Source: Solwaraspora sp. WMMD406 (GTDB lineage: Bacteria > Actinomycetota > Actinomycetes > Mycobacteriales > Micromonosporaceae). Taken from it: DNA of 64,000 bases. This document shows positions 47,692 to 56,263 of the stretch, one piece after another (the first letter of the stretch is position 1; each line of letters starts with the position of its first letter). The notes beneath the pieces are model-generated. The model was given only the letters and a program-made list of their open reading frames with translations, was not told the DNA's origin and made no database searches. The stretch spans positions 6,976,001 through 7,040,000 of the forward strand of contig NZ_JARUBF010000001.1 of NCBI RefSeq assembly GCF_029626025.1, written 5' to 3'. A program made the position numbers and the translations under genes.

Positions 47692-48561
47692 CAGGATCCG
47701 CGTGAGAATGTCCGGGGTACGGGCGGGTGGTTCGGCCTCGACACAGAGCCGCTCCATCGCCGCGGCGTAGTGATCGACGTCCTCGCGTTTGTCGAGGTAG
47801 ATCGCGCTGGTCAACTGTTCGATGTAGATGATGTCGGGAAGATCCTGGTCGGCGAAGCGCAGGATGCTGAAGGCTCCGCCGGCGGCGGCGTGTCCGCCGG
47901 CGTCGAAGGGAACGATCTGCAGCCGGATGTTCGGCGACCTGGTGGCCTCGATCAACGCGGTGAGCTGGTCGCGCATCACCGCGGCACCGCCGATCGGTCG
48001 CCGGAGCACCGCCTCGTCGATCACCGCCCACAGGTACGGCGGGTTGGGTCGGCGCAGGAGTTCCTGGCGTTCGATCCGCAGGGCGACCCGGCGCTCCACT
48101 TCATCCGTCGGGGCACGACCGTGGCCGAGCAGCACGACGGCACGGGCGTAGTCCCGGGTCTGCAGCAGACCCGGGACGAACTGGACCTCGTAGGTCCGGA
48201 TCATCCTCGCGGCGGCTTCGAGTCCGAGATAGGACTGGAACCACCCGGGCAGGATGTCGCCGTACCGATGCCACCAGCCCGGTGTGTTGGCCTGGCGGGC
48301 CAGGCCGAGCAGCGCGGTGCGTTCCCGGGAATCGGTCACGCCGTAGAGGGTGAGCAGATCGGTGACGTCGCGTTCCTTGAAACCGACCCGACCGAGTTCC
48401 ATCCGGCTGATCTTCGACTCCGAGGCACGGATGTGCCAGCCTGCGGCCTCCCGGCTCACGCCCTGGCTTTCCCGCAGCCGGCGCAACTGGGCGCCGAGCA
48501 GCATCCGCAGCACGGTCGGGCCGGTGGCCGAACCGCCATCTGACTGGGCTGTCATCGTCAC
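47677..48561 (-). CDS. XRE-family regulator with DUF5753 domain
   Basis: The protein is 294 aa from GTG 48561 (GGAGG 7 bases upstream; ATG 48555 is close). The HTH is LGAQLRRLRESQGVSREAAG then WHIRASESKISRMELGRVGF. DUF5753 follows with EVQFVPGLLQTRDYARAVVL, RVALRIERQELLRRPNPPYL and IRLQIVPFDAGGHAAAGGAF. These regulators are paired with DUF397 proteins in actinomycetes; one lies 145 bases upstream on the same strand. The stop codon is in a tandem duplication. Confidence 0.92.
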   Translation of the reverse strand: MTMTAQSDGGSATGPTVLRMLLGAQLRRLRESQGVSREAAGWHIRASESKISRMELGRVGFKERDVTDLLTLYGVTDSRERTALLGLARQANTPGWWHRYGDILPGWFQSYLGLEAAARMIRTYEVQFVPGLLQTRDYARAVVLLGHGRAPTDEVERRVALRIERQELLRRPNPPYLWAVIDEAVLRRPIGGAAVMRDQLTALIEATRSPNIRLQIVPFDAGGHAAAGGAFSILRFADQDLPDIIYIEQLTSAIYLDKREDVDHYAAAMERLCVEAEPPARTPDILTRILRDLD

Positions 48562-48706
48562 CCGCCGACCTCCGGACACCCTCAAGTTCGCTGGCAACTA
48601 CCGCTGGCGAGTAAGCATGCCATGACCTGAGGGTGATCTCTAAGGTCCGTCGGTCCGATTCCGGCCAGTGGACCGTCTCGGGGATCAGGGCTCGGCGCGA
48701 TCGATG

Positions 48707-48946
48707 CTATCGAATAAAGTGGTCGAAGTCACCATCGCGTGCGCCGAGGATGAAGGCTTCGATCTCGGCCGGGGTGTAGACCAACGCCGGCCCGTCCGGA
48801 TAGCGAGAGTTGCGCAGGACGATCCCACTGCCACCCGGCAGGCGGGCCAGCTCCACGCAGTTTCCACTGGGGTTGCTCCGGCTGCTCTTCTGCCAGCTGA
48901 GCAGCGGCAGTTCGACGCCCGACAGGTCATTTTCTGGTTTTTGCAT
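48707..48946 (-). CDS. DUF397-domain protein
   Basis: The protein is 79 aa: LPLLSWQKSSRSNPSGNCVE then LARLPGGSGIVLRNSRYPDG and PALVYTPAEIEAFILGARDG is the full DUF397 pattern (W-x-KSS-x-S, NCVE, VxxRxSxxPxG, Wx-FLxGxKxGEF-like end). DUF397 proteins partner XRE-DUF5753 regulators, here the gene at 47677-48561 on the same strand. They behave like a toxin-antitoxin or signal-relay pair in development. Confidence 0.93.
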   Translation of the reverse strand: MQKPENDLSGVELPLLSWQKSSRSNPSGNCVELARLPGGSGIVLRNSRYPDGPALVYTPAEIEAFILGARDGDFDHFIR

Positions 48947-49107
48947 TTAGTTGATCCCAAATCGGACATTATTCGCTGAACTGGTTTACCCGACAGTCCG
49001 ACCGCCCGGGCGAACGTCCAAATGCACGTGCATCCGCTCTTGCGCCTGCAAGGTATAGCGAGCATGATAGCGCACGTGAAGGTGTATCCAGTGGTTTACT
49101 TAACGTG

Positions 49108-49257
49108 ATGAAGAAACGGACATATCTTGGCGAAGGCTCCCACGAGCTCTGGTGTGAAGTAGAGATTCAGTCACCAGCAGTAGTCATTCTCGGATCAGCC
49201 GACCCGCTCCGGTGGCCCTGCGACGGCACCGCGCGCAACGAGACAGGAGGGCGATGA
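49108..49257 (+). CDS. 49-aa hypothetical protein
   Basis: A short frame runs from ATG 49108 to TGA 49257: MKKRTYLGEGSHELWCEVEI then QSPAVVILGSADPLRWPCDG. It has good beta-strand character (ELWCEVEI, AVVILGS) and two cysteines. It ends 3 bases before the start of the 86-aa gene; its last codons contain that gene's GGAGG site. It has no clear ribosome site of its own. The tight spacing suggests a two-gene unit. No family was recognised. Confidence 0.5.
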   Translation: MKKRTYLGEGSHELWCEVEIQSPAVVILGSADPLRWPCDGTARNETGGR

Positions 49258-49260
49258 GCC

Positions 49261-49521
49261 ATGCCAGCTCCCATTCTCAACCCCAGCCAACGGGACCCCA
49301 GGGACGTCTACCCGACCGACCGCTACCAGCCGTCGGACCCAGTCTGGGTGTACCGGGGCGGCACCTGGTGCGCAGGAGTCGTCGAAGCCGCCTCAGCGGG
49401 CGCGGCGACGGTCACCTACCGACCGAGCGGATCCCGGGGCACCGGAGTGGACACCATCACCGCCCCGTACGTCCTGCCTCGCTCCGAGTCGGACCCGATG
49501 CTGGACAAGGTGCGCCACTGA
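49261..49521 (+). CDS. small SH3-like hypothetical protein
   Basis: The protein is 86 aa from ATG 49261; GGAGG lies 10 bases upstream. The middle (DPVWVYRGGTWCAGVVEAAS then GAATVTYRPSGSRGTGVDTI) is a five-strand beta-barrel-like segment reminiscent of SH3/KOW folds that bind peptide or nucleic acid, with the end APYVLPRSESDPMLDKVRH. It follows the 49-aa gene by 3 bases. Role is unknown. Confidence 0.65.
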   Translation: MPAPILNPSQRDPRDVYPTDRYQPSDPVWVYRGGTWCAGVVEAASAGAATVTYRPSGSRGTGVDTITAPYVLPRSESDPMLDKVRH

Positions 49522-50077
49522 GCGCCCGGCGGACCTTGCCCCACCGGCACCGCCCCACCGGCACCGCACCACCCGCTCGCTGACGCGCCGGTAGCGCGCC
49601 GCCGTCCGGCCGGAGGACAAGCCGCCGTCCGGCCGGAGGACAACCGGCCGGCAAAGGCGGTAGCCCCGCAGGGCCGACCGCTCGTCAGGGCGCGAGACGT
49701 TGACGTCGGACCCCGACACGACCACACACCGCAACCGCACCCGCCGCCGGGCCTTCGGCGGCGGGGCGTCACGTCGCGATGCCCGCCGATGCGCATGGCC
49801 CGCACCGGCGCGAAACCGCGGCGTGCCACCGGCCCCGGGGTGTGACAGTGACAGCAGTACCCCACGAACACACCTCGGACCGACGCCACCCGCATTGACG
49901 TGCAAAAATGCCGCCTTCAAGAACTAGACATCCACTCGGGGATTGACAGAGATCACGGCTGCCGCAAGAATTTGCCGCATTGTTAATGCCCGACGGACGG
50001 GGGTAGTTCGTCCTGTTCGTCGGCAAGTTATCGCGATACCACCCCCTGCCCGGAAAGCCACCAGAAGGGCTGACCCT
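49522..50077. other. gene-free stretch with two tandem repeats and a hairpin
   Basis: It holds GCCCCACCGGCACC twice (49538-49565), a 23-bp duplication at 49598-49620 and 49621-49643 (GCCGCCGTCCGGCCGGAGGA...), and a GC hairpin CCGCCGCCG/CGGCGGCGG at 49741-49764 that may end the small-gene transcript. Reading frames across it lack start signals and protein character. Confidence 0.7.
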
Positions 50078-51184
50078 GTGTCTGATGGCTCACTGTGTCT
50101 TCCGTACCCGGAACTGTTGCCGTCGGATCGGCAGCAGCTTCACCTCGCAATCCTCGGCGCAGAGGACCGCACGAACGTCACCGGCGACAGCGGCGGACCG
50201 GAACACTTGAACACGCAAGGACTTCCGGGCGAGCGGCCAGACCTTCCCGAACAGCCGGAGCGGTCCGACACCGACACCGCGCAGTCGTCGACCACCGCCG
50301 AGGTCGGCTCGCCTGAGGCCGACTATCAGGAACACGACCGCTACTTCCGGGTCGTACGGACCCGTAGCCAACCAGGCGTGACCTTCTTCAAGGGCCTACG
50401 AATGGCACACCTGGCGGTATCCAGTAATGCGCAAGAAAACGGCCTTTCTGCTCTCAGCTTCGAGGAATTCGCGCGCCTGTCCGACGGACTGGATAGCCTG
50501 CTGAACTACGCGGCGCATGGCAGCCAATCAGGTATCGGTGCTGATCAGGCCGCGCTACCGGCGGCACCGGCCGGGCCGACCACCCCGCAACTGCTCGACG
50601 AGGTGTCCACCACGGCGGGCGAGCGGTGGCTCGTCGGACACCAGCTCTTCTTCGCGCTGATGCAGGGTTCGATCGTCGGGCTCACCGGTTTCCTGCGGGC
50701 CAGCGCCGACGGCCGGGCCGCCGACGCCCGGGACGCGCTCGGTGTGGCCGCCGCCTTCATGCGCAGTTCGACCGCCGCCTTCCGGTTCACCTGCGACTTC
50801 ACCCCCGTCGACTACGAACGGTTGATCCGGCCGGCGATGGCCCCGCCAGCGGTCCGGGCCGGCTTCAGCGGTCTGCAGACCCGCGACCACGCCTACCTGA
50901 TGAGCCTGTTCGCCGAGGTACGAGTGATGCGGTCGAAGATCGGCACCGACATCGTCGACAGCGCGTTCGAGGAGTTCGTCGACGCCACCGTCGAGGCGTA
51001 CGAGGCGCACCAGCTCATCTGCTCCCGGTTCGGTGGCGACGTCCTGCCCAGCCTGCGGATGGCGGCCCGGTCCGCCGGGCGCCACAGCCAACCGGGTGTC
51101 CACGTGGTCCGCCAGATGATGCGGGCCCGGTTGTTCGCCCTTCGCGGCCACACCACCACCGACCACGTCAGGGGGCAAGGTTGA
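50078..51184 (+). CDS. TDO-superfamily-like protein (possible heme-dependent dioxygenase/hydroxylase)
   Basis: The protein is 368 aa from GTG 50078, placed 8 bases after AGAAGGG. Residues ~1-100 are acidic and irregular. From about 100 it is all-helical and follows the tryptophan 2,3-dioxygenase layout: GERWLVGHQLFFALMQGSIV recalls the substrate-side 'THQ..EL.F' helix, DFTPVDYERLIRPAMAPPAV then GFSGLQTRDHAYL recalls 'DF..FR..L.PASGFQS.QFR..E', and EAYEAHQLICSRFGG recalls the helix with the heme-ligand His (about residue 311). The similarity is by pattern only. The superfamily also includes heme tyrosine and indole hydroxylases. It is coupled (TTGA) to a flavin aromatic hydroxylase. Confidence 0.55.
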   Translation: MSDGSLCLPYPELLPSDRQQLHLAILGAEDRTNVTGDSGGPEHLNTQGLPGERPDLPEQPERSDTDTAQSSTTAEVGSPEADYQEHDRYFRVVRTRSQPGVTFFKGLRMAHLAVSSNAQENGLSALSFEEFARLSDGLDSLLNYAAHGSQSGIGADQAALPAAPAGPTTPQLLDEVSTTAGERWLVGHQLFFALMQGSIVGLTGFLRASADGRAADARDALGVAAAFMRSSTAAFRFTCDFTPVDYERLIRPAMAPPAVRAGFSGLQTRDHAYLMSLFAEVRVMRSKIGTDIVDSAFEEFVDATVEAYEAHQLICSRFGGDVLPSLRMAARSAGRHSQPGVHVVRQMMRARLFALRGHTTTDHVRGQG

Positions 51185-52356
51185 CCGAGCAGACGCGGGT
51201 CGGCATCGTCGGTGCCGGCCCGGCCGGCATGCTGCTGGCGGTGCTGCTGCGCCGGGCGGGCATCGAGTGCGTCGTGCTGGAACGGCGGGACCGGGAGTAC
51301 ATCGCCAACCGGGCCCGGGGGGCGACGGTGGAGCACCGGGTGGTGGAGCTGCTCCGCCGGCACGGCCTCGCCGACAACCTGCTGCGTACCGGCGCGGTCG
51401 AGGACGCCGTCGAGTTCCGCTCGGCCGGCCGCCGCCACCCCGTCCGGTACGAACCGCTCGCCGACGGACGCAGCCACTACATCTACCCGCAACAGTTCCT
51501 GGTGCGCGACCTGGTGGACATCTACCTGGCCGAAGGTGGCGACCTGCGGTTCGACACCCCGGCCGAGGCGATCACCGACCTCACCGGACGACCCCTGATC
51601 CGCCTCGCCGACGGCCGGGGCGAACTGCGCTGCGAGGTGGTGGCCGGCTGCGACGGCGAGTACGGCGTGGCCCGGTCCGCCGTACCCGGCAGCGCCCTGC
51701 GCAGCTACGACTACCAGTACGACTACGCCTGGCTGTCGGTGCTCGCCGAAGCGCCGCCGTCGAGCGACTGTGTGATCAACGCGTTGCACGAGTCGGGTGC
51801 CTGCGTCCACGTCCGGCGGACCCCGACGGTCAGCCGGTTCTACCTGCAGTGCGGCCGGCAGGAGACCCGGGCGGACTGGCCGGACGACCGGATCTGGAAG
51901 GAGATCGGCATCCGGTTGGCGGTCGACGAGCCGTGGACCCTGCACACCGGGCCGATCACCGCCACCGGCACGGTACGGATGCGCAGCCTGGTCTGCGCAC
52001 CGATGCGATACGGCTCGCTGTTTCTGGTCGGCGACGCGGCGCACATCGTGCCGCCGGTCGGCGGCAAGGGTTTCAACCTGGCGCTGGCCGACGCCGAGGA
52101 GTTGGCGCTGGGGCTGATCGACCGGTTCACCTCGGGCGACCACAGCCGCGCCGACGCCTACTCCGACCTGCGGTTGGCCCGGATCTGGCGGGCACAGGAG
52201 TTCGTGCACTGGATGATGGACCTGGTCAACACGCCCGGCTACGGTACGCCGGCGGCAGCCTTCCTGCATCGGGTGCAGGCGGCGCGGCTGGCCCGGCTGG
52301 TCGACTCGCCGGCCTATCTCGCCGCCTTCCTGGAGGACTACGTCGGCTGGTGGTGA
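51181..52356 (+). CDS. PobA-like FAD-dependent aromatic hydroxylase
   Basis: The protein is 391 aa from TTG 51181, sharing TTGA with the gene before; the size matches 4-hydroxybenzoate 3-monooxygenases. FAD motifs are GIVGAGPAGMLLAVLLRRAG, VVAGCDGEYGVARSAVP (DG) and LFLVGDAAHIVPPVGGKGFN (GD). NRARGATVEHRVVELLRRHG and YPQQFLVRDLVDIYL match the PobA family, including the Gln/Tyr region for NADPH and substrate. It hydroxylates a phenolic acid ortho to OH. It could be catabolic, but no protocatechuate pathway genes are near; with the TDO-like gene it suggests tailoring. Confidence 0.85.
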   Translation: MTEQTRVGIVGAGPAGMLLAVLLRRAGIECVVLERRDREYIANRARGATVEHRVVELLRRHGLADNLLRTGAVEDAVEFRSAGRRHPVRYEPLADGRSHYIYPQQFLVRDLVDIYLAEGGDLRFDTPAEAITDLTGRPLIRLADGRGELRCEVVAGCDGEYGVARSAVPGSALRSYDYQYDYAWLSVLAEAPPSSDCVINALHESGACVHVRRTPTVSRFYLQCGRQETRADWPDDRIWKEIGIRLAVDEPWTLHTGPITATGTVRMRSLVCAPMRYGSLFLVGDAAHIVPPVGGKGFNLALADAEELALGLIDRFTSGDHSRADAYSDLRLARIWRAQEFVHWMMDLVNTPGYGTPAAAFLHRVQAARLARLVDSPAYLAAFLEDYVGWW

Positions 52357-53294
52357 CTCAGGATGTTGGTCGCCCGCCACCGGTCGCCGGTCAGCAGCGT
52401 CACCTCCTGGCCCTCGTCTACCAGCCGGGCGGTGGCGAGCGGGCTGTACGACTCGCTCGTCCACAGTGGCTGTCCGGCGTACCGCAGCTGTTGGGTCCAG
52501 ATGACCCCGGTGAGCCGGCCGGCGGTGGTGGCGACCAGCCGTACCTCGTCGGGGAAGCCGGGGAAGGTCGCCGCCTGGTAGTCGAAGCTGACCCAGTCGT
52601 GGGCGGCGGTGAGCAGCCGGACGTCGCCGCGCGGAAAGCGCAGCGCGCCCGACCTGGTCGGCGAGCGCCACGCGTGGGCCACCGCCTTGGCCGGTCGGGC
52701 CCCGCGCATCGCGACCCCGTGGCGGACGGCGTCCACCAGCGGCCCGAAGTCCCGACCGTACGCGCCGCGCAGCGCTTCGCCGGCCTGGTCGAGGTCGGTC
52801 AGCTCGGTGGCCAGGTCCCAGTCCAGCCGCTCGCAGCCGGTGGCCTGGTAGCGCACCTCGCCGGGAATCACCACGCAGTCCGGGGTGCCGAACCGGTGCC
52901 GCAGGTCGAGGACCAGCCGGGACCGTTCCTCGTCGATCAACGGGTGGTTGGTGTGGATCATCGCGATCAACACGTCGAACCGGCCCCCGAGGTCGGCCGG
53001 CCCGAGTGCGGCGAGGTCGGCCTCGTGGAAGGTGATCCGGTCGGCCAGGCCGTTGTGCGCGGCGACGGTCCGGGCCAACGTCACGTGGTGGCGGTCGACG
53101 GCGACCACGTGACCGGCCCCGGCTCCGGCGGCGATCATGGCCAGCAGGCCGCTGCCGGTGCCGGCGTCGAGCACCCGCGCGCCGGGCGCGACCGCCGCCC
53201 GCACGGCCCGCTGCACGTTGTGACCACGGTCGATGCTCAGCAGCAGACGCAGGTGCAGGTCCGGGGTGAAGGGCACATCCGCCGCTGCGGCCAT
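52338..53294 (-). CDS. class I SAM-dependent methyltransferase (PRMT-like)
   Basis: The protein is 318 aa. Motif I is ARVLDAGTGSGLLAMIAAGA, with VVAVDRHHVTLARTVAAHNG (motif post-I) and GGRFDVLIAMIHTNHPLIDE (motif II), the order seen in protein arginine methyltransferase-like folds. The C-terminal ~140 residues form a beta-rich domain (DVRLLTAAHDWVSFDYQAAT, LTGVIWTQQLRYAGQPLWTS). It methylates an O or N atom of an unknown acceptor. It is convergent with the flavin hydroxylase, overlapping by 19 bases, and divergent from the glycosyltransferase, so it may serve the same cluster. Confidence 0.85.
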   Translation of the reverse strand: MAAAADVPFTPDLHLRLLLSIDRGHNVQRAVRAAVAPGARVLDAGTGSGLLAMIAAGAGAGHVVAVDRHHVTLARTVAAHNGLADRITFHEADLAALGPADLGGRFDVLIAMIHTNHPLIDEERSRLVLDLRHRFGTPDCVVIPGEVRYQATGCERLDWDLATELTDLDQAGEALRGAYGRDFGPLVDAVRHGVAMRGARPAKAVAHAWRSPTRSGALRFPRGDVRLLTAAHDWVSFDYQAATFPGFPDEVRLVATTAGRLTGVIWTQQLRYAGQPLWTSESYSPLATARLVDEGQEVTLLTGDRWRATNILSHHQPT

Positions 53295-53419
53295 CCCAGC
53301 TCTCCATTCTGGTGGAACCGGGACGACACGGACGCCACACCCGCATCGTCAAACCGGCATCAATACCGATAAACTATCCATTGTCGACATCCTGTGTCAA
53401 CCATGGAAAGGACGCGGTG

Positions 53420-54586
53420 ATGCGCGTACTGTTCGCCAGCCCGCCCGGCGCCGGACACCTCTTCCCGACCGTCCCGCTGGCCTGGGCCCTGCGCGCCGCC
53501 GGACACGAGGTACTGGTCGCCACCACCGCCGAAGGAGTCAACGGCGCCACCCAGGCCGGCCTACCGGTGGCCGACGTCGCCCCGGGTGCCCCGGTCGGCG
53601 CGGTGTTCCGCGCCGGCCAGGGCACCCCGGCCGACCGGGCCGCCTGGATGCGCGCCCGAGGCCAGCGGATCGCCGCCGCCGGCAGCCGCATCGACACCCT
53701 GCTGCTGGAGAGCTTCAGCCGGATCGCCGACCTGATGGCCGACGGCACCCTCGCCCTGGCCCGACGCTGGCGACCCGACCTGGTGGTGCACTCCCGGCTG
53801 CATCCGGTCGGGCCGCTCACCGCCCGCGCGCTGCGGGTACCCGCCGTCGAACACGGATTCAACCTGCTGCGCGAGGACGACCTCGCGGCCCGTTTCCTGC
53901 CGCACCTGACCGATGTGTACGCCCGGCTCGACGTACCCCTGGAACTTCCCGACCGGGTCGTGCTGCACCTGGCACCGGCCGAACTGATGAGCGGCGACGG
54001 CGACGGCTGGCCGATGCGGTACGTGCCGTACAACGCCGGCGGCGCCCTCCCCGACTGGCTGTGGCGCCTCCCGGACCGCCCCCGGGTGCTGATCACCCTG
54101 GGCACGGTGGTGCCGGCCCTGGCCGGGCTGGCCGGGCTGCGGCGGACCCTCGACGCCGCCGCCGAGGTCGACGCCGACTTCGTCCTCGCCGCCGGAGAAC
54201 GACCCGATCTCTCCGCGCTGGCCACGCTACCGGCCAACGTACGGGTGGCCGGCTGGCTCCCGCTGCTGCCGGCACTCGCCGGCTGCCACGCCGTCGTACA
54301 TCACGGCGGATCCGGCACCATGATGACCGCGATCTGCGCCGGTGTCGGCCAACTCGTCCTCCCCCACGGCGCCGACCAGTTCGGCAACGCCGAACTGGTC
54401 GGCCGGCACCGCCTCGGGATGTGGTGCGACCCGGCGGCGGTGACCCCGGCCCACCTCGACGCGCTGCTCGCCGACGGGCCGGCGACCAGCGGGGTCGGTC
54501 GGGCCGCCGCACTGATGGCCGACCTACCGACACCCGTCGATGTCGCCGGACAGCTGGCGGCGCACCGCAGCCACCAGCGGGTGTGA
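53420..54586 (+). CDS. GT1-family glycosyltransferase (EryCIII/UGT-like)
   Basis: The protein is 388 aa from ATG 53420 (AAGGA upstream). It begins MRVLFASPPGAGHLFPTVPL, the acceptor-side start of actinomycete natural-product glycosyltransferases. It continues with VLITLGTVVPALAGLAGL and VRVAGWLPLLPALAGCHAVV, HHGGSGTMMTAICAGVGQLV, then LPHGADQFGNAELVGRHRLG, the nucleotide-sugar motif. Such enzymes attach an activated deoxysugar to an aglycone. No sugar biosynthesis genes are present. It lies beside the methyltransferase and ends 18 bases before the signalling pair. Confidence 0.92.
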   Translation: MRVLFASPPGAGHLFPTVPLAWALRAAGHEVLVATTAEGVNGATQAGLPVADVAPGAPVGAVFRAGQGTPADRAAWMRARGQRIAAAGSRIDTLLLESFSRIADLMADGTLALARRWRPDLVVHSRLHPVGPLTARALRVPAVEHGFNLLREDDLAARFLPHLTDVYARLDVPLELPDRVVLHLAPAELMSGDGDGWPMRYVPYNAGGALPDWLWRLPDRPRVLITLGTVVPALAGLAGLRRTLDAAAEVDADFVLAAGERPDLSALATLPANVRVAGWLPLLPALAGCHAVVHHGGSGTMMTAICAGVGQLVLPHGADQFGNAELVGRHRLGMWCDPAAVTPAHLDALLADGPATSGVGRAAALMADLPTPVDVAGQLAAHRSHQRV

Positions 54587-54604
54587 GGTGCTTTCATTGG
54601 TGCC

Positions 54605-56263
54605 GTGACCAACCCGGCGATCCTCACCGTCGACGACGACCCCAGCGTCTCCCGCGCCGTGGCCCGCGATGTCCGCCGCCGCTACGGCGACCGCTACCGC
54701 GTCGTGCGGGCCGGCTCCGGCGCGGAGGCGCTGACCGCGCTGCGGGAGATCAAGCTCCGAGGCGAGCAGGTGGCGCTGCTGCTCGCCGACTACCGGATGC
54801 CCGAGATGAACGGCATAGAGTTCCTGGAAGCGGCGATGGACCTGTTCCCGCAGGCCCGCCGAGTGCTGCTCACCGCCTACGCCGACACCGACGCGGCCAT
54901 CGACGCGATCAACGTCGTCGACCTCGACCACTACCTGCTCAAGCCCTGGCATCCGCCGGAACTGAAGCTGTACCCCGTCTGCGACGCCCTGCTCGAATCC
55001 TGGCTGGCCACCCCGGCCGGCTCGGCCGACGAGCTGCGGGTGGTCGGCCACCGCTGGTCGGCACCCTCGTTCGAGGTACGGGACTTCCTGGCCCGCAACC
55101 TGGTGCCGTACCGCTGGTTGTTGGCCGACGACCCGGAAGCGGCCCGGCTGCTCGCCGCGGCCGACGCCAGCCCGGCCGACATCCCGGTGGTGATCTGCCC
55201 CGACGGCACCGTGCTGCGCTGCCCGTCCCAGCACGAACTGGCCACCCAGGTCGGTCTGCGCACCACCCCGGCGCAGGAGTTCTACGACCTGGTCGTGGTC
55301 GGCGGCGGACCGGCCGGGCTCGGCGCGGCGGTGTACGGGGCCTCCGAAGGCCTCCGTACCGTGCTGATCGAACGGCAGGCCACCGGCGGACAGGCCGGAC
55401 AGAGCAGCCGGATCGAGAACTATCTCGGCTTCCCCGACGGCGTCTCCGGCGCCCAACTGACCGACCGGGCCCGGCGGCAGGCCCTGAAATTCGGCACCGA
55501 ACTGCTCACCACCCGCGACGCGGTCCGCCTGAGCACCGCCGGCGCCACCCGCCTGCTGCACTTCGCCGACGGCAGCACCATCGCCGGACACACCGTGGTG
55601 CTCGCCACCGGGGTGTCGTACCGCCAGCTCGACGCGCCGGGTCTGGCCGAACTGACCGGCCGGGGCGTGTTCTACGGTTCGGCGGCCACCGAGGCACCCA
55701 ACTGTCACGGCCAGGAGATCTACATCGTCGGCGGTGCGAACTCCGCCGGGCAGGCGGCGGTCTACTTCTCCCGGCACGCCGACCGGGTGCACATGCTGAT
55801 CCGGGGCAAGGACCTGAGCCGGTCCATGTCGCGCTACCTGATCGACCAGATCGACCGGATCGACACCATCGAGGTACACCCGTACACCGAGGTCGTCGCC
55901 GGTGCCGGCGACGGACACCTGGAGAAGCTGACCCTGCGGGACGTGGCGACCGGCACCACCCGCGACGTCGACACGTCCTGGCTGTTCGTCTTCATCGGGG
56001 CCGAACCGCGTACCGACTGGTTGAGCGACACCGTGGTCCGCGACGATCGCGGCTTCATCGTCACCGGGCCGGACCTCACCGCCGGCGGACGGCGACCGCC
56101 TGGCTGGTCGCTGCCACGCGAGCCATACTTGCTGGAATCGAGCGTGCCCGGAGTGTTCGCCGCCGGCGACGTCCGATCCGAGTCGGTCAAGCGGGTCGCC
56201 TCGGCGGTCGGCGAGGGCGCGCTGGTGGTCACCCTCGCCCATCGATACCTGGCGGCCCAGTGA
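54605..56263 (+). CDS. response-regulator receiver fused to a thioredoxin-reductase-like flavoprotein
   Basis: The protein is 552 aa from GTG 54605. Residues 1-130 are a REC domain (ILTVDDDPSVSRAVARDVRR, LLLADYRMPEMNG with the phospho-acceptor Asp, LTAYADTDAAIDAI, LLKPWHPPE). A short thioredoxin-like linker follows. Residues ~225-552 are a FAD/NAD(P)H fold (YDLVVVGGGPAGLGAAVYGA, GGQAGQSSRIENYLGF, IYIVGGANSAGQAAVYFSRH, GVFAAGDVRSESVKRVASAV). The redox CxxC normally seen in thioredoxin reductase is absent (GRGVFYGSAATEAPN instead), so it is not a standard disulfide reductase. It is coupled by GTGA to a cNMP-histidine kinase, which could phosphorylate its REC domain. Confidence 0.92.
   Translation: MTNPAILTVDDDPSVSRAVARDVRRRYGDRYRVVRAGSGAEALTALREIKLRGEQVALLLADYRMPEMNGIEFLEAAMDLFPQARRVLLTAYADTDAAIDAINVVDLDHYLLKPWHPPELKLYPVCDALLESWLATPAGSADELRVVGHRWSAPSFEVRDFLARNLVPYRWLLADDPEAARLLAAADASPADIPVVICPDGTVLRCPSQHELATQVGLRTTPAQEFYDLVVVGGGPAGLGAAVYGASEGLRTVLIERQATGGQAGQSSRIENYLGFPDGVSGAQLTDRARRQALKFGTELLTTRDAVRLSTAGATRLLHFADGSTIAGHTVVLATGVSYRQLDAPGLAELTGRGVFYGSAATEAPNCHGQEIYIVGGANSAGQAAVYFSRHADRVHMLIRGKDLSRSMSRYLIDQIDRIDTIEVHPYTEVVAGAGDGHLEKLTLRDVATGTTRDVDTSWLFVFIGAEPRTDWLSDTVVRDDRGFIVTGPDLTAGGRRPPGWSLPREPYLLESSVPGVFAAGDVRSESVKRVASAVGEGALVVTLAHRYLAAQ

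Noticed and set aside
49700-49927. 75-aa plus frame from a TTG
   Set aside because: Low-complexity Arg/Pro/Thr composition, no ribosome site, covers a GC hairpin.
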